Assembly: GCA_944325025.1 (NCBI GenBank)
Contig: CALUYN010000001.1
Span: 62,001-126,000 of the forward strand
DNA length: 64,000 bases
Direction: 5' to 3'
Source of the DNA: Candidatus Gastranaerophilales bacterium
GTDB taxonomy: Bacteria > Cyanobacteriota > Vampirovibrionia > Gastranaerophilales > Gastranaerophilaceae
The position numbers were made by a program, and so were the translations under genes. Under the pieces are notes generated by a model. It searched no databases. It saw only the letters and a program-made list of their open reading frames with translations, and was not told the DNA's origin. Positions within the stretch are counted from its first letter, which is position 1, and every line of letters starts with the position of its first letter. Below, one piece after another: positions 61,043 through 64,000 of this stretch.

Positions 61043-62044
61043 ATGGAAAAGGGACAAATTTATAAAATTCACTCTGATTTCTACTATGTTGATGATGGAC
61101 AAAATACTCATGAATGCAAAATTCGTGAAATTCTAAAAAAACAGAAAGAAAAAATTCTTGTCGGGGATTTTGTCGAATTTGAAAACGGTGTTATTAAAAA
61201 TATTATTCAGAGGAAAAATTTTATTAAACGCCCGAGTGTTGCAAACATTGACCAAATCATAATAGTTTCAGCGCTTAAAGAACCCGATTTGGAACTTCAC
61301 CAGTTAAACCGCTATATTGCACTTGCAAAATACTATAAGGTACCTGCTGTCCTTTGTTTTAACAAGGAAGACTTAAAATGGGACAAACATCTTAAAGAAA
61401 AAATAAAAAAAATTTATGAGCCGTTACACTACAAAATTGTTTACACTTCCGCAACAGAGCATAAAGGAATTAAAAATTTTGAAAAACTTCTTGAAGGAAA
61501 AACAAGTGTTCTGTGCGGGAATTCAGGTGTCGGCAAATCAAGCCTTATTAACGCAATAAATCCCGAATTAAACCTCAGAACAAAACAAGTCAGCGAAAAA
61601 ACTCAGCGCGGCACACACACAACCAGACACTGCGAAATTATAAAAATTAACGACACATCAAGAATTGTCGACACTCCAGGCTTCAGCAACGTAAAATTTG
61701 ATTTTATACTTCCTGCTGATGTGGATTTATTATTTGATGAAATAGCACAATTTCGCAGCGGATGCAAATACGCAGACTGCCTGCATATAAGAGAAGACGG
61801 GTGTAATGTGCTTGAAAATATTGATAAAATTGATGAAACACGATATGAAAGCTATCTTGAATTTGTAAAGGAAGCTGAAATATACAAAGAAAAAGTTAAA
61901 TATGAAGGAAGAAAAGAAGAAAATTCAAAAAAACTTGTTCATAACAAACATATTGCCAAAATAAGCGAAAAGAAACGTCAGAGCGCAAGAAACACTCTTA
62001 AGCAAAGAATTTATAAGGACATAGAAAATAATGAAGATGAATGA
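61043..62044 (+). CDS. rsgA: Ribosome small-subunit-dependent GTPase RsgA
   Basis: A 333-residue late 30S maturation GTPase. An OB-fold domain (residues 1-65) is followed by a circularly permuted GTPase: CFNKEDL (G4, about 108), SATEHKG (G5), GNSGVGKSSLINAI (Walker A, about 158-171), and DTPGFSN (G3). The C-terminal zinc site has CKYADCLHIREDGC (Cys and His ligands). It ends with a basic Lys/Arg-rich tail. The end overlaps the prenyl synthase gene by up to 14 bases. Confidence 0.95.
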   Translation: MEKGQIYKIHSDFYYVDDGQNTHECKIREILKKQKEKILVGDFVEFENGVIKNIIQRKNFIKRPSVANIDQIIIVSALKEPDLELHQLNRYIALAKYYKVPAVLCFNKEDLKWDKHLKEKIKKIYEPLHYKIVYTSATEHKGIKNFEKLLEGKTSVLCGNSGVGKSSLINAINPELNLRTKQVSEKTQRGTHTTRHCEIIKINDTSRIVDTPGFSNVKFDFILPADVDLLFDEIAQFRSGCKYADCLHIREDGCNVLENIDKIDETRYESYLEFVKEAEIYKEKVKYEGRKEENSKKLVHNKHIAKISEKKRQSARNTLKQRIYKDIENNEDE

Positions 62045-62933
62045 TTACATAGAACTTATAGACAAAAATATTGACGAATTTATGCCTGTAGAATATCCGC
62101 AGCGGATTTTCAAAGCAATGAAATATACTGTAACATTGCCGGGCAAAAGGCTTCGCCCTGTTATGTGTCTTGAAACATGCAGAATGTTCGGCGGGAATTA
62201 TAAAGATGCAATCCCGACAGCCTGTGCAATAGAAATGCTTCATGCACAAACTCTTATTCATGACGATTTACCATGTATGGATAATGACGATTACAGACGG
62301 GGCAAGCTCACCAACCACAAAGTTTTCGGAGAAGCACATGCCGTTCTTGCAGGTGACGCTCTCTTAACATTTGCTCCACAGCTTATACTTAAACATTCAA
62401 AAAATCTGGGGGCGGAAAAACTTATAAAAATTCTGGAAGAATATTTTCAAGCTGCAGGAGCCTACGGCGTTATTGCAGGTCAAGTCGTTGATATTGAAAG
62501 TGAAAAATTAATGCAGTCTTTTGAGTTTTCCGGAAAAATTGATATTGAAAAAAGTGAACTTGAAAAAACTCTTGAATATATACACACCCATAAAACAGGA
62601 GATTTATTTAAACTTGCTTTAAGAACAGGTGCAATAATCGCAGATGCAAATGACGAACAGCTTAACCAAATAACAGAATTCGGCCAAAATTTAGGAGTAG
62701 CTTTTCAAATAGCTGATGATATCCTTGATGAGACCTCTACTTTTGAACAAATGGGCAAAACAATCGGCAAGGACAAAGCAGAAGGTAAATTAACTTATAC
62801 AAGCCTTTACGGACTTGAAAAATCTAAAGAAGAATTAAATAAACTCATCGACAGATGTTTTAATATATTAGAAAGAAATAACCTGAAATCAGAAGTTTTT
62901 GAACAAATTCTCAACAAAATCAAAGCTTGTTAA
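62031..62933 (+). CDS. ispA: Polyprenyl (farnesyl/geranylgeranyl) diphosphate synthase
   Basis: A 300-residue all-helical trans-prenyltransferase. LPGKRLRPVMCLET (about 35-48) binds isopentenyl diphosphate. The first Asp motif is DDLPCMDNDD (about 82-91), with two residues between the Asp pairs beyond DDxxD as in bacterial short-chain synthases, and the second is DDILDE (about 234). The hydrophobic residues before the first motif suggest C15 or C20 product, not certain. It overlaps rsgA and is therefore co-transcribed. It supplies isoprenoid precursors for quinones or undecaprenol. Confidence 0.92.
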   Translation: MKMNDYIELIDKNIDEFMPVEYPQRIFKAMKYTVTLPGKRLRPVMCLETCRMFGGNYKDAIPTACAIEMLHAQTLIHDDLPCMDNDDYRRGKLTNHKVFGEAHAVLAGDALLTFAPQLILKHSKNLGAEKLIKILEEYFQAAGAYGVIAGQVVDIESEKLMQSFEFSGKIDIEKSELEKTLEYIHTHKTGDLFKLALRTGAIIADANDEQLNQITEFGQNLGVAFQIADDILDETSTFEQMGKTIGKDKAEGKLTYTSLYGLEKSKEELNKLIDRCFNILERNNLKSEVFEQILNKIKAC

Positions 62934-62936
62934 AAT

Positions 62937-63406
62937 AAGTCGATAAGACGTTAAGACGACAGGACGTTAAGTTCTTTACGGTGCGCTAAAGCGCACGTAA
63001 AAATTTACTTTTCCTCTCTCGGGAGAGGGATTAAGGGAGAGGGTTTATTTTTTTATGCGGGGACTATGCGTCCCCACACCCCTCACCAAATATTCTTTTT
63101 CTTTTTTGCGATGAAAAGAAAAAGAATATTGGATAAGAAAAAGAAACACGCTGACCGTTTAATCTGCACTAAATTCAACCCAAGCGGATGAACTCGCTAT
63201 ATATTCGTCATGCTGAACTCGTTTGACTGCTTTTGCCAAAATCTATTGATTTTGTGCAAAATGTCCGGTTTTCCGCAGCATCTCTTTACCGCTCAAACAG
63301 CATCCGCTTTGCTACTGTTTCATTAAGTGCAGATTATTGAAATTTTAAGTGCGCTTTGCGCACCGTAAAGACCTATTCGCTTATTAACCTATTTACTTAT
63401 TCACTT
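62937..63406. repeat. Octamer-array element R5 with GTGCGC hairpins at both ends
   Basis: Gene-free stretch. The left array is AAGTCGAT, AAGACGTT, AAGACGAC, AGGACGTT (62937-62968), then hairpin GTGCGCTAAAGCGCAC (62981-62996). The right end is hairpin GTGCGCTTTGCGCAC (63349-63363), then an inverted AAGTGAAT/AAGTAAAT/AGGTTAAT/AAGCGAAT array to 63406. The two hairpins plus adjacent CTTTACGG form inverted ends about 430 bases apart. Inside are a CCTCTC/GAGAGG repeat (63008-63043), GGGGAC-TATGC-GTCCCC (63060), and an AATATTCTTTTTC inverted repeat (63090-63131). Confidence 0.75.
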
Positions 63407-63497
63407 ATGATAATATTTGTTATATTCATATATTTTACAAAAATTCCATTCTTATGTTATACTTTAATAACATGAGAGAGGAAAATTAAGGATATAT

Positions 63498-63962
63498 ATG
63501 ATAGAAAGCATCTTAAATACAGGTTATGAAGCCTTAGCAACTGGTATTCTAGCCGCTTTTATCGCACAGCTGATAAAATTTATTATTTTTACGATTAAAA
63601 CCAGAAGAGTCAATTTCAAAATCTTTACCACAACAGGAGGAATGCCAAGTTCACACTCTGCAGGAGTAATGGGGCTTGCCACTATTGTCGGAATTGTAGA
63701 AGGCTTTGATTCAATGTTTTTTGCGATTGCCTTCGGGTATGCTTTGATTACAATGTATGACGCGGCAGGCGTAAGACGTGCAGCAGGAAAAACTGCAGCC
63801 TGCTTAAATAGAATGATGGATGATTTTTACAAACACGATGTTCAGGCAATCGGCGGGAAACTAAAAGAACTGCTCGGGCATACTCCGTTTGAAGTTATTA
63901 TGGGAGCACTTTTCGGAATCGTATTTGCATATTTCTTCCATTTTCATGTTTTATTAGGATAA
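63498..63962 (+). CDS. Divergent PAP2-like membrane phosphatase (DUF212)
   Basis: A 154-residue membrane protein with about four membrane segments. GGMPSSHSAGVMGLAT (about 47-62) matches the SRXXSGH-like acid phosphatase/haloperoxidase signature in its divergent form, and YDAAGVRRAAGKTA (about 94-107) and IGGKLKELLGHTPFEVIMGALFGI are typical of this family. It may remove phosphate from lipid-linked substrates such as prenyl diphosphates, inferred from the fold and the prenyl synthase upstream. AAGGAT precedes the ATG. Confidence 0.85.
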   Translation: MIESILNTGYEALATGILAAFIAQLIKFIIFTIKTRRVNFKIFTTTGGMPSSHSAGVMGLATIVGIVEGFDSMFFAIAFGYALITMYDAAGVRRAAGKTAACLNRMMDDFYKHDVQAIGGKLKELLGHTPFEVIMGALFGIVFAYFFHFHVLLG

Positions 63963-64000
63963 ATCTATTGCCTTTTTTTATTCTTTGTGTAATAATATTA

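Overview
The window looks like a chromosomal segment of a non-photosynthetic relative of Cyanobacteria, most likely Vampirovibrionia/Melainabacteria of the Gastranaerophilales type. Evidence read from the sequence: low GC; the RNA polymerase beta' subunit is split into rpoC1 and rpoC2; RpoC2 carries a roughly 650-residue insertion in the trigger loop, as in cyanobacterial SI3; and threonyl-tRNA synthetase lacks the N-terminal TGS domain. No photosynthesis gene is present. Rubrerythrins, rubredoxin, a flavo-diiron protein and a 2-hydroxyacyl-CoA dehydratase-type activator point to an anaerobic, fermentative life. No sequence search was possible, so taxonomy and families rest on motif recognition.

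Layout. 1-5 kb (minus): truncated zinc-ribbon/low-complexity protein, dtd, rlmN, YkgJ-like protein, EF-hand protein, CoA-dehydratase activator. 5-11.7 kb (minus): prepilin-like gene with a very long repeat-derived leader, membrane pyrophosphatase, secreted protein, GltA-type glutamate synthase. 11.9-15.2 kb (plus): dapA, secD, secF. 15.3-18.9 kb (minus): pdxA-type dehydrogenase, DUF1537 kinase, ssb, panE-like reductase. 19-25.4 kb (plus): HD-GYP protein, AgcS symporter, family-4 uracil-DNA glycosylase, thrS, TPR protein. 25.4-28.5 kb (minus): oxygen/peroxide defence genes (PerR-like regulator, rubredoxin, two rubrerythrins, flavo-diiron protein). 28.6-32.9 kb: small tail-anchored protein, M16 peptidase, two lineage-specific proteins. 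33-42.4 kb: rpoB-rpoC1-rpoC2. 42.5-49 kb: prepilin, thioredoxin-ccdA, ribH, murQ, gpsA, ricT, LuxR-type regulator. 49-56 kb: tRNA-Leu(CAG), mutS, tgt, ndk, MATE transporter, SprA-related protein. 56-64 kb: prepilin, accC-accB-efp (minus), prepilin, rsgA, prenyl synthase, DUF212 protein.

Most striking observation. Three of the four prepilin-like genes have a homopolymeric G/C tract (11, 10 and 9 bases) between a plausible ATG and the conserved FTLAEVLITLG prepilin segment. At the first gene the 11-base tract keeps ATG and pilin in one frame. At the other two the ATG is out of frame, and a tract of 11 (or 8) would restore the fusion. This is the arrangement expected of slipped-strand phase variation. 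Two of the leaders are built from interspersed repeats that elsewhere in the window lie between genes.

The intergenic DNA also carries a family of small elements. They end in inverted arrays of a degenerate 8-base unit (A-A/G-G-T-N-A-A-T), often next to a GTGCGC...GCGCAC hairpin. One such block is bounded by 25-base terminal inverted repeats. Several genes lack a Shine-Dalgarno sequence and have a -10 box 6-8 bases before the ATG, suggesting leaderless transcripts.
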